Assembly (NCBI GenBank): GCA_036659415.1
Contig: JAVXCQ010000006.1
Coordinates: 13,791-77,790, forward strand
From: JAVXCQ01 sp036659415
GTDB taxonomy: Bacteria > Bacillota > Negativicutes > Acidaminococcales > Acidaminococcaceae
Length of the DNA: 64,000 nt
Reading direction: 5' to 3'
Part shown: in pieces, positions 16,648 to 24,056 of the stretch
Layout of the letters: each line of letters opens with the position of its first letter
How positions within the stretch are numbered: the stretch's first letter is position 1
Made by a program: the position numbers and the translations under genes
The notes under the pieces: model-generated
Databases searched by the model: none
What the model saw: the letters and a program-made list of their open reading frames with translations, nothing else
Told to the model about the DNA's origin: nothing

Positions 16648-17160
16648 ATGGACTACACACAATATCAAGCAGCTATTACAACTTATTTAGAAAAAGAAAC
16701 CTATATTAACCTCAAGATTACTAGGGAGGAAGTTACCAGCGAAGCTACCGCAAGATATTTTGCCTTGCTAGAGTGCTTGGGCAGGAGTGCCAGCTATGTG
16801 GAAAAATTTCGGGAGCGTTTAGTCATTCATTTTTCGGACTATACGGAAGAGGAGCTTTTTACTGATACCGAGATTAAAAAACTGATTAACCGGTTTAATG
16901 CGGAATTCCCCTACCTATTCTTCTTTTTGGATAAAAGTATGGGCACGATTAAATTGTTTACGATCGTTGAATGTGGGACTGGCACTAGTGACGGTGAGCA
17001 TTTTGCTCTGGATAAAGCCAAATTTAACGCCTATGTGCAATATCAGTGCAAGGGTATTATTAAGCTAGCACAGTACTATAAGCTAGAACCGGAACTGGCA
17101 GAAACAGTAATTCAAAATGTTTACAATTATTTTGGCTTGCCGGGAGAAACTAAGCAATGA
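16648..17160 (+). CDS. unrecognised 170-residue protein in the WYL operon
   Basis: Family not recognised. It is soluble, mostly alpha-helical by composition, with no membrane segment. The central segment (NAEFPYLFFFLDKSMGTIKLFTIVECG) is aromatic-rich and looks like a buried strand pair. It overlaps the ArsC/Spx-like gene by 4 bases (ATGA), so the two are translationally coupled. Only two cysteines besides the one in IVECG are visible, arguing against a metal cluster. Confidence 0.75.
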   Translation: MDYTQYQAAITTYLEKETYINLKITREEVTSEATARYFALLECLGRSASYVEKFRERLVIHFSDYTEEELFTDTEIKKLINRFNAEFPYLFFFLDKSMGTIKLFTIVECGTGTSDGEHFALDKAKFNAYVQYQCKGIIKLAQYYKLEPELAETVIQNVYNYFGLPGETKQ

Positions 17161-17522
17161 GTACTTTAGTCTTACTTTATCCACCTTGTAGTACTTGTCA
17201 AAAAGCTAAGCAGTGGCTAGCTGAAAAACAGCTAACTTACGAGGAACGTAATATTGTTACAGACAACCCCAGTGTTACAGAGCTAACCGCTTGGTGGCAA
17301 ACCAGTGGTTTACCTCTCAAAAAATTCTTTAACACTAGCGGTTTGCTGTATAAAACCCAAGGCTTGAAAGCTAAACTACCATTACTGACAGAAGAAGAGC
17401 AATTGGCCTTATTAGCAACTAATGGTATGCTCATTAAAAGACCGCTGGTGGTAAGTGAAGAGGTAGTGCTCTTAGGTTTTAAGCCAGACGCATGGGCAAT
17501 TCTCGTCCCTAACAACAAATAA
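17157..17522 (+). CDS. ArsC/Spx family thioredoxin-fold protein
   Basis: 121 residues, the length of the ArsC/Spx/YffB family. The N-terminal PPCSTCQKAKQWL gives a CxxC redox pair as in Spx, and KRPLVV with an upstream GLPLKKFFNTSG and a downstream VLLGFKPDAW match the YffB/ArsC-like subgroup. Members act as arsenate reductases, transcription regulators (Spx) or unknown thiol enzymes. The motif set is closest to the YffB/ArsC-like branch; no arsenic genes are nearby. It is the last gene of the WYL operon, overlapping the preceding gene by 4 bases. Confidence 0.88.
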   Translation: MSTLVLLYPPCSTCQKAKQWLAEKQLTYEERNIVTDNPSVTELTAWWQTSGLPLKKFFNTSGLLYKTQGLKAKLPLLTEEEQLALLATNGMLIKRPLVVSEEVVLLGFKPDAWAILVPNNK

Positions 17523-17528
17523 ACCATT

Positions 17529-17575
17529 TAAAAACAGCAATTACTTTTTCTGGCAAAGTAATTGCTGTTTTTATC
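17529..17575 (+). terminator. terminator of the WYL operon
   Basis: Near-perfect stem AAACAGCAATTACTTT / AAAGTAATTGCTGTTT with T runs on both strands. Confidence 0.92.
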
Positions 17576-17589
17576 TTTTCCGGGAAAGA

Positions 17590-17626
17590 AAATAGCCGTC
17601 TGCAAGGGGTTTGCAGACGGCTATTT
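17590..17626. repeat. 16-bp perfect hairpin without a U tract
   Basis: AAATAGCCGTCTGCAA (17590-17605) and its exact complement (17611-17626) around a 5-base loop. It lies 15 bases after a complete terminator and has no T run, so it is not a second ordinary terminator. The remaining intergenic sequence to 17882 shows no gene or clear promoter. Confidence 0.8.
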
Positions 17627-17882
17627 CCAAGGGAAAGTTATTTATGATGATTTGATGGGAAGGGTGTAACAAAAGGGGGTAACTTTTTGCTACAAACACA
17701 GTATAAGCAATAACTATGGCAAATAAAGGTCGAAACCTTGAACAAAATGTGAAATAACGCTTTTGCTAAATACAGCTAGCAGTTGTTTGCGAAATAAGGT
17801 AAAATAATGAAGAATGGAATACAGGCTACGTTTCTTGTGAAAGAGGGTGGCAACTAAGGATAGCTATAAGGAGGGAATGTTG

Positions 17883-18176
17883 ATGAAAATAGAAAAAAAA
17901 GAATTTGAACAAGGTCTGCAAAGTATTAAAACTTGTATCACTAAGTTTAACCAAGCGTTAGAGGAAATGGATCCACAAGAAAATCAAAAAATAATCGAAG
18001 CCGGCAATTATTTTTATACGAACTTACAAGCAAAATTAATGCCCATCCATGAAAAATTAAAGACACAGCTGATCGTCTGCATAGATGAACGAGATTATCA
18101 AACGGTAGAAGTACTACTCGCTTGCCTCAAAGAAGTTAATGAGTTGCAAGATGCAGTGGCTGGGTTGAAACAATAA
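17883..18176 (+). CDS. unknown 97-residue alpha-helical protein
   Basis: Start ATG 17883 has AAGGAGGG seven bases upstream, better than the in-frame GTG at 17847. The protein is charged, soluble and helical (KKEFEQGLQSIKTCITKFNQALEEM, YFYTNLQAKLMPIHEKLK, VEVLLACLKEVNELQDAV), consistent with a helical bundle. I do not recognise the family. The stop overlaps the start of the membrane-protein gene that follows, so the pair are probably made together. Confidence 0.72.
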   Translation: MKIEKKEFEQGLQSIKTCITKFNQALEEMDPQENQKIIEAGNYFYTNLQAKLMPIHEKLKTQLIVCIDERDYQTVEVLLACLKEVNELQDAVAGLKQ

Positions 18177-18883
18177 TGGTTAGGCAAAAAGGACCGACCT
18201 TTGCTGTTTTTTTACTATTGCTGGCTAGTTTAGTCTTGTTAGGTAAAGGCATTTTTGAAACACCATATTGCTGGTTTAGTGGACCTAAGTTAGTGGTTTG
18301 TTTGACGCTTTTGGCTTTTCTAGGTAAACTTTTGGCGGAAAAGCCTTATTTAGGTAGCAGGGCTCTTTTTCATCTGAGTGCTGCTTTGACGATGCTTGTC
18401 GGGAGTCATTTACTAATGCCCTATTTTTGGGCAGTGCGTATTAATAATGGCCTTTTTTTGACGGCATTTCTTGTAACAGCAGGGCTGGCTTGGTTGTATC
18501 CAGTTCTCTATTGGAAACAAGCACAGCATACTTTGGCCTTTAGAATTTTCATCTATTTACCGCCGGTAATTTTCTTAGGTTCCTTATTATCGGTGAATGT
18601 TTTTGCCGGCACTTTGGTGGCGGCACTTGTGCTTAACGCTTATTATATCCTGCTGGGGAGCGTTTTGATTAAGGCGAGCTTAGAGGAGCAGGAACGTTGG
18701 AGTTTTAATGGTGGGATTGCCTTAATTTTATTCGCCTTTTTTGGACTTGGTATGTGTTTTATGACACCAGAAATTGCCGGGAACAAGGTACTGATTGGCA
18801 TTACCGGTGTGATTATCCTGGCTAATTTTTTATTTACTGGTAAACGCAAAAATTTAAAAAGAAAAGTCGAGGGTAAGGAATGA
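18176..18883 (+). CDS. unknown polytopic membrane protein
   Basis: 235 residues with about seven hydrophobic segments and a basic C-terminal tail (KRKNLKRKVEGKE). No transporter or enzyme motif is recognised; the overall pattern resembles small HdeD/DUF308-like membrane proteins, but this is a loose resemblance only. It overlaps the upstream gene by one base and xth by four bases (ATGA), so it sits in a tight three-gene operon. Confidence 0.72.
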   Translation: MVRQKGPTFAVFLLLLASLVLLGKGIFETPYCWFSGPKLVVCLTLLAFLGKLLAEKPYLGSRALFHLSAALTMLVGSHLLMPYFWAVRINNGLFLTAFLVTAGLAWLYPVLYWKQAQHTLAFRIFIYLPPVIFLGSLLSVNVFAGTLVAALVLNAYYILLGSVLIKASLEEQERWSFNGGIALILFAFFGLGMCFMTPEIAGNKVLIGITGVIILANFLFTGKRKNLKRKVEGKE

Positions 18884-19632
18884 AATTAATTTCCTGGAAT
18901 GTCAATGGTTTAAGAGCGTGTGTGAATAAAGGGTTCGCGGAGTTTTTGAGAAGTTCCGAAGCGGATATTTTTTGTGTGCAAGAAACCAAAATGCAACGAG
19001 AGCAGGCAGAGTTCGTTTTTGCTGGTTATGAAGAATATTGGAACAGTGCAGTTAAAAAAGGTTATTCGGGAACAGCTATTTTTACTAAGATTAAGCCCTT
19101 GGCAGTTACCTATGATTTGGGTTTAGCCGAACATGACCAAGAGGGACGGGTTATTACGGCAGAATTTGCAAATTTTTACCTTGTTAATGTGTATACGCCT
19201 AATTCACAACGAGAACTGGCTCGATTAGCCTATAGAATGGAATGGGAAGAGGCATTTCAAAGTTATGTCCAAGGTTTAAATACAAAAAAACCGGTGATTA
19301 TTTGTGGTGACCTTAATGTGGCGGCAGAAGAAATCGACTTGAAGAATCCTAAAACCAATCACAAAAATGCTGGGTTTAGTGATGAAGAACGGGGTAAGTT
19401 TAGGGATTTTCTGGCAAAGGGTTTTGTAGATGCGTTCCGTTTTTTGTACCCTGAGGAAGTGAAATACAGTTGGTGGTCTTATATGTTCAAGGCTCGAGAG
19501 AAGAATGTAGGGTGGCGTATTGATTACTTCTTGGTGGCTAAAGCTCTGGCAGGGAACATAGTTGACAGCGGTATTCATAATGAAATTGTGGGTAGTGATC
19601 ACTGCCCAGTTAGTTTGGTGTTAAAGGACTAG
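18880..19632 (+). CDS. xth: exodeoxyribonuclease III (AP endonuclease)
   Basis: 250 residues of the Mg-dependent exonuclease III / AP endonuclease family, acting in base-excision repair. Motifs: WNVNGLRACV at the start, VQETKMQ (metal-binding Glu), NVYTPNSQ, GDLNVAAEEIDL and the catalytic GSDHCPV at the end. Full length. Coupled by a 4-base overlap to the membrane-protein gene and followed by a strong terminator. Confidence 0.96.
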   Translation: MKLISWNVNGLRACVNKGFAEFLRSSEADIFCVQETKMQREQAEFVFAGYEEYWNSAVKKGYSGTAIFTKIKPLAVTYDLGLAEHDQEGRVITAEFANFYLVNVYTPNSQRELARLAYRMEWEEAFQSYVQGLNTKKPVIICGDLNVAAEEIDLKNPKTNHKNAGFSDEERGKFRDFLAKGFVDAFRFLYPEEVKYSWWSYMFKAREKNVGWRIDYFLVAKALAGNIVDSGIHNEIVGSDHCPVSLVLKD

Positions 19633-19665
19633 GGACTACACTAAAAACAGCCGTGGGTTGATTTA

Positions 19666-19728
19666 AAAATAAAAATAAAGGCACTGCTTGTATGAAAACA
19701 AGCAGTGCCTTTATTTTTATTTTTTTTC
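19666..19728. terminator. bidirectional terminator between xth and lgt
   Basis: Perfect stem of about 24 bp (AAATAAAAATAAAGGCACTGC and complement) with an 8-base loop, T-rich on both strands. It overlaps the last codons of lgt. Confidence 0.92.
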
Positions 19729-20502
19729 TGTTTGCCCTTGTTGGTACTCTAACCAAAGAAAAAGAACGGCGGCTACAACCATAAAAGCGAGGCTTGTGGC
19801 TTGGGCCGATTTCAAACCCCACACCAGAGGCGTAGTATAATCGCCACGTAACATTTCTAACCCAAAGCGTACTCCGGAATAAAGCAGGACATAGAGTAAA
19901 AAAACTTGACCACGGGCATAGCGCGTAGTGCTAAAAAGTAGGAGCAGGGCAAAGAGGACAATGTCTAGTTGTCCTTCCCAAACCTCTGCCGGCCACAGCG
20001 GGGTGTTACCATAGGTCCGATAGGCAAGAGTACCCTCCGGATATAAAAGACCAAAATTGCCGCCGGTGGGAGTGCCAAAGGCATCACCGTTCAATAGGTT
20101 AGCCATACGACCGATGGATTGACCGATTAAGAGCGAGGGCGTTACAATGTCTAGCAGGCTAATGGCATCGATTTTATGTATTTTACAATAACAGATACCG
20201 GCTAGGACACCTGCAATAATACCACCTTGAATGGCCATGCCGCCTTGCCACACAAAAGGAATTTCCAACAAATGGTCTTGATAGTAAGCCCAGTCAAAAA
20301 AGAAAACATCCCATAAACGGCCGCCGATAATGCCAGCGAAACCACCATAAATACCGATGTCGACAATATGCTTGTGCCAACCACGGCCATCTTGTTTAGC
20401 TAAAAAATAGGCGACGCCGGTGGCGAGAAAAATACTGAGGCATAGTACTAAGCCGTACATACGCACAGGGAAATTACCAATGAAAAATAGATATTGATGC
20501 AT
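19717..20502 (-). CDS. lgt: prolipoprotein diacylglyceryl transferase
   Basis: 261-residue polytopic enzyme that transfers diacylglycerol from phosphatidylglycerol to the lipobox cysteine of prolipoproteins. Motifs: GNFPVRMYGL near the start, GGRLWDVFF, WQGGMAIQGGIIAG and the Lgt signature IGRMANLLNGDAFG, with Asp in place of the usual Glu after NG. C-terminal REGL-like region reads GVRFGLEMLRGD. Monocistronic or cotranscribed with the upstream CsoR-family gene (21-base gap). Confidence 0.95.
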   Translation of the reverse strand: MHQYLFFIGNFPVRMYGLVLCLSIFLATGVAYFLAKQDGRGWHKHIVDIGIYGGFAGIIGGRLWDVFFFDWAYYQDHLLEIPFVWQGGMAIQGGIIAGVLAGICYCKIHKIDAISLLDIVTPSLLIGQSIGRMANLLNGDAFGTPTGGNFGLLYPEGTLAYRTYGNTPLWPAEVWEGQLDIVLFALLLLFSTTRYARGQVFLLYVLLYSGVRFGLEMLRGDYTTPLVWGLKSAQATSLAFMVVAAVLFLWLEYQQGQTEKK

Positions 20503-20523
20503 AGATCCTCCCCCAATATTCGC

Positions 20524-20793
20524 TTATTTCATAAAAGAAATAATTTGTTTAACTACTTTTTGGACACGTTCTTTTTCGGCATCAGTTTGCGCATCAGCAC
20601 ATAAACATTCGGTCGCATTGTTTTCTAAAAGATAGATGCCGATTTTTTCAATGGCGGCACGGGTGGCGGATAGCTGTACTAAAACGTTGGCACAACATTC
20701 TTCATTGGCTACCATTTTTTCAATACCTGCAATATGGCCTTTTACAGTTTTTAGTCTGGTCAGTACTGTTTGTTCAACCTCTTTATTTCTCAT
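20524..20793 (-). CDS. CsoR/CstR-family (DUF156) transcriptional repressor
   Basis: 89-residue all-helical repressor. RLKTVKGHIAGIEKMV is the family N-terminus; the sensing residues fall at C34 (in CCANVLVQLSATRAAI), N59 and C63 (in NNATECLC). In copper-sensing CsoR the ligands are Cys-His-Cys; here the His is Asn, so a Cu(I) site is incomplete. That arrangement, as I recall, is closer to CstR persulfide sensors. Extra C33 and C65 are present. ATG 20793 has GAGGAGGT upstream; a longer frame lacks one. Transcribed away from sufC-sufB, with a GC-rich operator before the start. Confidence 0.9.
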   Translation of the reverse strand: MRNKEVEQTVLTRLKTVKGHIAGIEKMVANEECCANVLVQLSATRAAIEKIGIYLLENNATECLCADAQTDAEKERVQKVVKQIISFMK

Positions 20794-20807
20794 GTCTAAA
20801 CCTCCTC

Positions 20808-20833
20808 TACCCACCCCGGGCGGACGGGTATGG
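20808..20833 (-). promoter_or_regulatory. candidate CsoR-type operator
   Basis: TACCC (20808-20812) and GGGTATGG (20826-20833) enclose a G/C tract centred on CCCCGGG. This matches the layout of CsoR-family operators. It lies between the predicted -10 and the start codon of the repressor gene, so it would allow autorepression. Confidence 0.7.
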
Positions 20834-20837
20834 CTCT

Positions 20838-20867
20838 ATTGTAGCACATCCTGTTCTTTCGTGCCAA
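20838..20867 (-). promoter_or_regulatory. promoter of the CsoR-family gene
   Basis: Minus strand TTGGCA (20867-20862), 18-base spacer, TACAAT (20843-20838), directly upstream of the GC-rich operator. Confidence 0.75.
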
Positions 20868-20906
20868 CAGTAGCTAAAGTGCCGAAAAAATAATTGGGTA
20901 AACCGC

Positions 20907-20935
20907 TGGACGAATTCCAAGTAATATGGTATACT
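20907..20935 (+). promoter_or_regulatory. promoter of sufC-sufB
   Basis: TGGACG (20907-20912), 17-base spacer, TATACT (20930-20935) with a TG two bases ahead of it. Both elements are fair matches; predicted start near 20942, close to the sufC ribosome binding site (GAAGGGG). Confidence 0.55.
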
Positions 20936-20971
20936 TTCCCTGTAAAACGACACAGAAAGAAGGGGTTGTAA

Positions 20972-21778
20972 ATGTTAAAACTTGAGAATTTAGCTGTCTC
21001 AGTTGACGGTAAACAAATTCTTCATGATATTAATCTCCATATTAAACCGGGAGAAGTCCATGTGCTTTTTGGACCAAATGGTACAGGAAAGTCTACGCTA
21101 ATTAGCACTATTATGGGCTTTGAACGTTATAAAGTAACCAGTGGTTCTATTTATTTTAAAGGTCAAGATATTACTGCCGCTACCGTTCATGAACGGGCTA
21201 AATTGGGTGTTGGTGTGATGATCCAGCGTCCCCCAACTATTCGGGGTTTAAGTTTACGACAAATGGTGGAAATCTGCGGTGCTACTAAAGAAGAAACAGA
21301 AACAATGGCTGCCTGGATGGGTTTGGATCGTTTCTTGGATCGTTCAGTTAATGAAGGCTTTTCCGGTGGGGAAATCAAGCGGTCGGAATTATTACAATTA
21401 ATGGCACAAAATCCTGATTTGCTGTTATTAGACGAGCCGGAATCTGGGGTGGACGTAGAAAATATTGCTTTAGTCGGTCGTGCTGCTAATTACATTTTGA
21501 CCAAGGACTTTGGTAGTTGTAGTAAAGAGTGCAATAAAAGTTGTTGTACACATAATCCGGCTGCCTGTAGCGCAAGAAATCCCTTGCAGGAAAGTAATAA
21601 AGCCGGTTTAATCATTACACACTTAGGCCATATTTTGAAATATGTGCCTTCGGATATGGCACATATTTTGTACCAAGGCACCTTGTCTTGTAGTGGTGAT
21701 CCCCAAGAAATGCTAGCCTGTATCGGTAAAACTGGTTATGAACATTGCATTAAAACTGGTTGCAGGAGGGGATTATGA
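20972..21778 (+). CDS. sufC: SufC-type Fe-S assembly ATPase with cysteine-rich insertion
   Basis: 268-residue ABC ATPase that powers Fe-S cluster assembly on SufB-type scaffolds. Walker A GPNGTGKS (34-41), Q-loop QRPP (85-88), signature FSGGE (130-134), Walker B LLLLDEPESG (150-159) and H-loop H217 are intact. Between Walker B and the H-loop it carries an insertion with C183, C187, C191, C192 and C199 plus H194, and further Cys at 240, 250, 259 and 264. This could bind a metal or Fe-S cluster; I know of no such region in Escherichia coli SufC. It overlaps sufB by a few bases. No sufS or sufU is present, so it is the minimal SufBC form. Confidence 0.93.
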   Translation: MLKLENLAVSVDGKQILHDINLHIKPGEVHVLFGPNGTGKSTLISTIMGFERYKVTSGSIYFKGQDITAATVHERAKLGVGVMIQRPPTIRGLSLRQMVEICGATKEETETMAAWMGLDRFLDRSVNEGFSGGEIKRSELLQLMAQNPDLLLLDEPESGVDVENIALVGRAANYILTKDFGSCSKECNKSCCTHNPAACSARNPLQESNKAGLIITHLGHILKYVPSDMAHILYQGTLSCSGDPQEMLACIGKTGYEHCIKTGCRRGL

Positions 21779-22986
21779 TGACTGATAAATTAACAGCAGC
21801 ACTGGAGAAAAAAGCTCTTTTTGGTGCAGATATTAACTTTGCTGATTATGACGATAACGATAGCATTAGAACGAAAAGCCCGCAAGATTTATCCGGCAAC
21901 GGTAGGGCTAAGCTGGAAAAAGTGGGTATAGAACTGGATGGTACAGGACGTAGCGCAACTTTTATCCAAGTGGATAATGCGGCGGTGCAAGTAGACGTTA
22001 CCCAAGATACGCCACTGGAATTAATGAATACTGGTGACGCTGCGGTCAAACACCCAGAATTAGTTGCCAAGTATTGGTGGAAAGCCGTAGCACCTGACAC
22101 TGATAAATATACGGCCAAAACAGCTCTAGAAAAAGAGCAAGGTTATTTTATTAGGGTACGTGCTGGTCATAAAATTAGTGCCCCGCTACAAGCTTGTGTT
22201 TATATCGGACACGAAGCTCAGCTCCAACGAGTACATAATGTGGTAATTGTAGAAGAAGGTGCGGAACTAAATATCATTTCCGGTTGTGCCAGTGATCCGG
22301 CGGTGGAACATGGTGTGCATATTGGGATTAGTGAGTTCTATGTAGAAAAAGGAGCAAAACTGACTTTTACGATGATTCACAGCTGGGGTAAGGATATTGC
22401 GGTGAGACCACGGACAGTGGCTATCGTAGGGGAAGATGCTCAGTATATGTCCAACTATGTTTGTATGGAACAGGTTAAGGACGTGCAGATGTACCCAACG
22501 ACTAGACTGGTGGGTAAAGGGGCAGTGGCTCGTTTAAACTCTATCTTAGTTGCACCACCGGGTTCCCATTTGGATATCGGAGGTAAAGCTCTTTTAGAAG
22601 TGCCGGGGACACGTGCAGAAATTATTACCCGAAGCATTTCTACGGGGGGTGTGATTATCAATCGTGGTTTGCTTTCCGGTCAGGCTGAGGGCATTCGAGC
22701 TCATTTGGAATGTAATGGGTTGATGCTCAGTAACGAAGGACGTATTTATGCTATTCCAGAACTAGATGCTCATACCGGTAATGCAGAGTTAAGCCATGAG
22801 GCGGCCGTTGGTCGCATTGCTCCGGAAGAAATCGAGTATCTAATGGCGCGTGGACTAGATGAAGAAGAGGCAACAGCAACGATTGTGCGTGGTTTCTTGA
22901 ACATCAATATTGAAGGTTTACCGGCAAGCTTAGCCAAAAAAATCACAGATACCTTGGATACTTTTAGCGTTAATAAAGGTATGTAA
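21775..22986 (+). CDS. sufB: SufB/SufD-family Fe-S assembly scaffold
   Basis: About 403 residues, the short SufBD form found in minimal two-gene systems. A right-handed beta-helix core holds RVHNVVIVEEGAELNIISGCAS, EHGVHIGISEFYVEKGAKLTFTMIHSWG and the C-terminal SHEAAVGRIAPEEIEYLMARGLDEEEATATIVRGFLN, which is the SufBD C-terminal signature. It forms a complex with SufC to assemble [Fe-S] clusters. ATG 21775 (or 21778) follows AGGAGGGG and overlaps the sufC stop. Confidence 0.94.
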   Translation: MMTDKLTAALEKKALFGADINFADYDDNDSIRTKSPQDLSGNGRAKLEKVGIELDGTGRSATFIQVDNAAVQVDVTQDTPLELMNTGDAAVKHPELVAKYWWKAVAPDTDKYTAKTALEKEQGYFIRVRAGHKISAPLQACVYIGHEAQLQRVHNVVIVEEGAELNIISGCASDPAVEHGVHIGISEFYVEKGAKLTFTMIHSWGKDIAVRPRTVAIVGEDAQYMSNYVCMEQVKDVQMYPTTRLVGKGAVARLNSILVAPPGSHLDIGGKALLEVPGTRAEIITRSISTGGVIINRGLLSGQAEGIRAHLECNGLMLSNEGRIYAIPELDAHTGNAELSHEAAVGRIAPEEIEYLMARGLDEEEATATIVRGFLNINIEGLPASLAKKITDTLDTFSVNKGM

Positions 22987-22989
22987 AAA

Positions 22990-23030
22990 GCAAACAGCAC
23001 CTCACATCTAATGTGCGGTGCTGTTTTATT
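22990..23030. terminator. terminator between sufB and the phosphoesterase gene
   Basis: Stem AAACAGCACCTCACAT / ATGTGCGGTGCTGTTT with one mismatch and a CTA loop, T run after it. Confidence 0.88.
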
Positions 23031-23044
23031 CTAGCAATTAAGCT

Positions 23045-23743
23045 TTAAAGGTGGGGTAGTAATTGTAATTGAAAAGCCACGGTATCGGCAGATACTAAAC
23101 GGTAAGTGGTACCGTTTAGCTCGCCTTGAAAAACTTGGGTACTGTCCTCACCGTGAATATGACCAAAAACACAGGTGTGAACTCGGTAGCGAGTGCATAG
23201 CTGGGCAAACACGGAATCATCTTGCTTATTGTACAAAGGCGGATAGTGCAAAGCTACAATTATTTTTTGATAGCCAGCGGCTTGGGCTTGTTGCAGAGAA
23301 TTTTCCAAACGTAAACACTCCCGTTGGTAGATAGTGAAATCTTCACTAGTAAAGTTAGGTGCCAGGGGTAAATTCCAACCTCTGGTACCGCAGATAGCAG
23401 TTTGGCCACTAGCATAAAAATTATTTTGTAAAAAAGCCAAAGTGCCTTGAGTTTGAGTTTGCAACTTTTTGAGGGTTGACCACCAATAATCATGATTACC
23501 GCGGAGGATAATTTTTTGCCCGGGAAGGTCAGAGATGGCCGTTAGGTCAGCAAGAGCGGTGGTTAAATGCATGGCCCAAGAAGTGTCACCGCACAAAATC
23601 ACTGTATCTTCGGCTTGAACTTGTGCGAGCCAGGAAGCTTTGATCTTGGACCAGTGATTTTCCCAGTGCTGTCCAAAAATGGTCATGGGTTTGGTGGGGG
23701 GAGTACCAGATAAATGCAGGTCACCAATGGCGTAAATGTTCAC
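23045..23743 (-). CDS. calcineurin-like metallophosphoesterase
   Basis: About 232 residues, cytosolic. All five metal-binding blocks are visible: IGDLHLS, CGDTSWAM, RGNHDYWW, ALHYPP and GHIHG. The RGNHDYWW/HYPP pattern fits the YpbG-like group of small phosphoesterases with unknown natural substrate. Start GTG 23743 or TTG 23749, both near a GAGGAAAGGA site. Monocistronic, divergent from leuS. Confidence 0.9.
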   Translation of the reverse strand: MNIYAIGDLHLSGTPPTKPMTIFGQHWENHWSKIKASWLAQVQAEDTVILCGDTSWAMHLTTALADLTAISDLPGQKIILRGNHDYWWSTLKKLQTQTQGTLAFLQNNFYASGQTAICGTRGWNLPLAPNFTSEDFTIYQRECLRLENSLQQAQAAGYQKIIVALHYPPLYNKQDDSVFAQLCTRYRVHTCVFGHIHGEDSTQVFQGELNGTTYRLVSADTVAFQLQLLPHL

Positions 23744-23765
23744 GAGCAACGTCCTTTCCTCATAA

Positions 23766-23794
23766 TTGACTTTTGTAAAACACTACTATATAAT
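23766..23794 (+). promoter_or_regulatory. promoter of leuS leader
   Basis: TTGACT (23766-23771), 17-base spacer, TATAAT (23789-23794). Confidence 0.88.
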
Positions 23795-23800
23795 TAAGCG

Positions 23801-24030
23801 TGTTAAATCCTATGAAGCGAAATAGTAATCTCTACCTTTATGTTACAGAAAGTTGACGGTTGATGCAAGTCAATACATAAAAAAGATGAACTCGTCGTGA
23901 AGGAGCTTGTCCTTAAAGGCAAGCCGCAAGTCTGCGTTATAGATTTAAAGCGGTCGGCGATGTCGACAACTAGGGTGGTACCGCGGGTTAGCTCGTCCCT
24001 TTCCGAATAATATCGGAGAGGGGCTTTTTT
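23801..24030 (+). promoter_or_regulatory. T-box leader of leuS, CTC (Leu) specifier
   Basis: Stem I about 23810-23920, with AGTA/GAA specifier loop, CAGAAAG bulge and GGTTGATG distal loop. The specifier CTC near 23894 is followed by a purine. T-box GGGTGGTACCGCG (23973-23985) pairs with CGTCCC (23994-23999). The competing terminator ends near 24027 in a T run. Uncharged tRNA-Leu would stabilise the antiterminator. Confidence 0.93.
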
Positions 24031-24056
24031 ATTAAATTTTAGGAGGAATTTATAGC

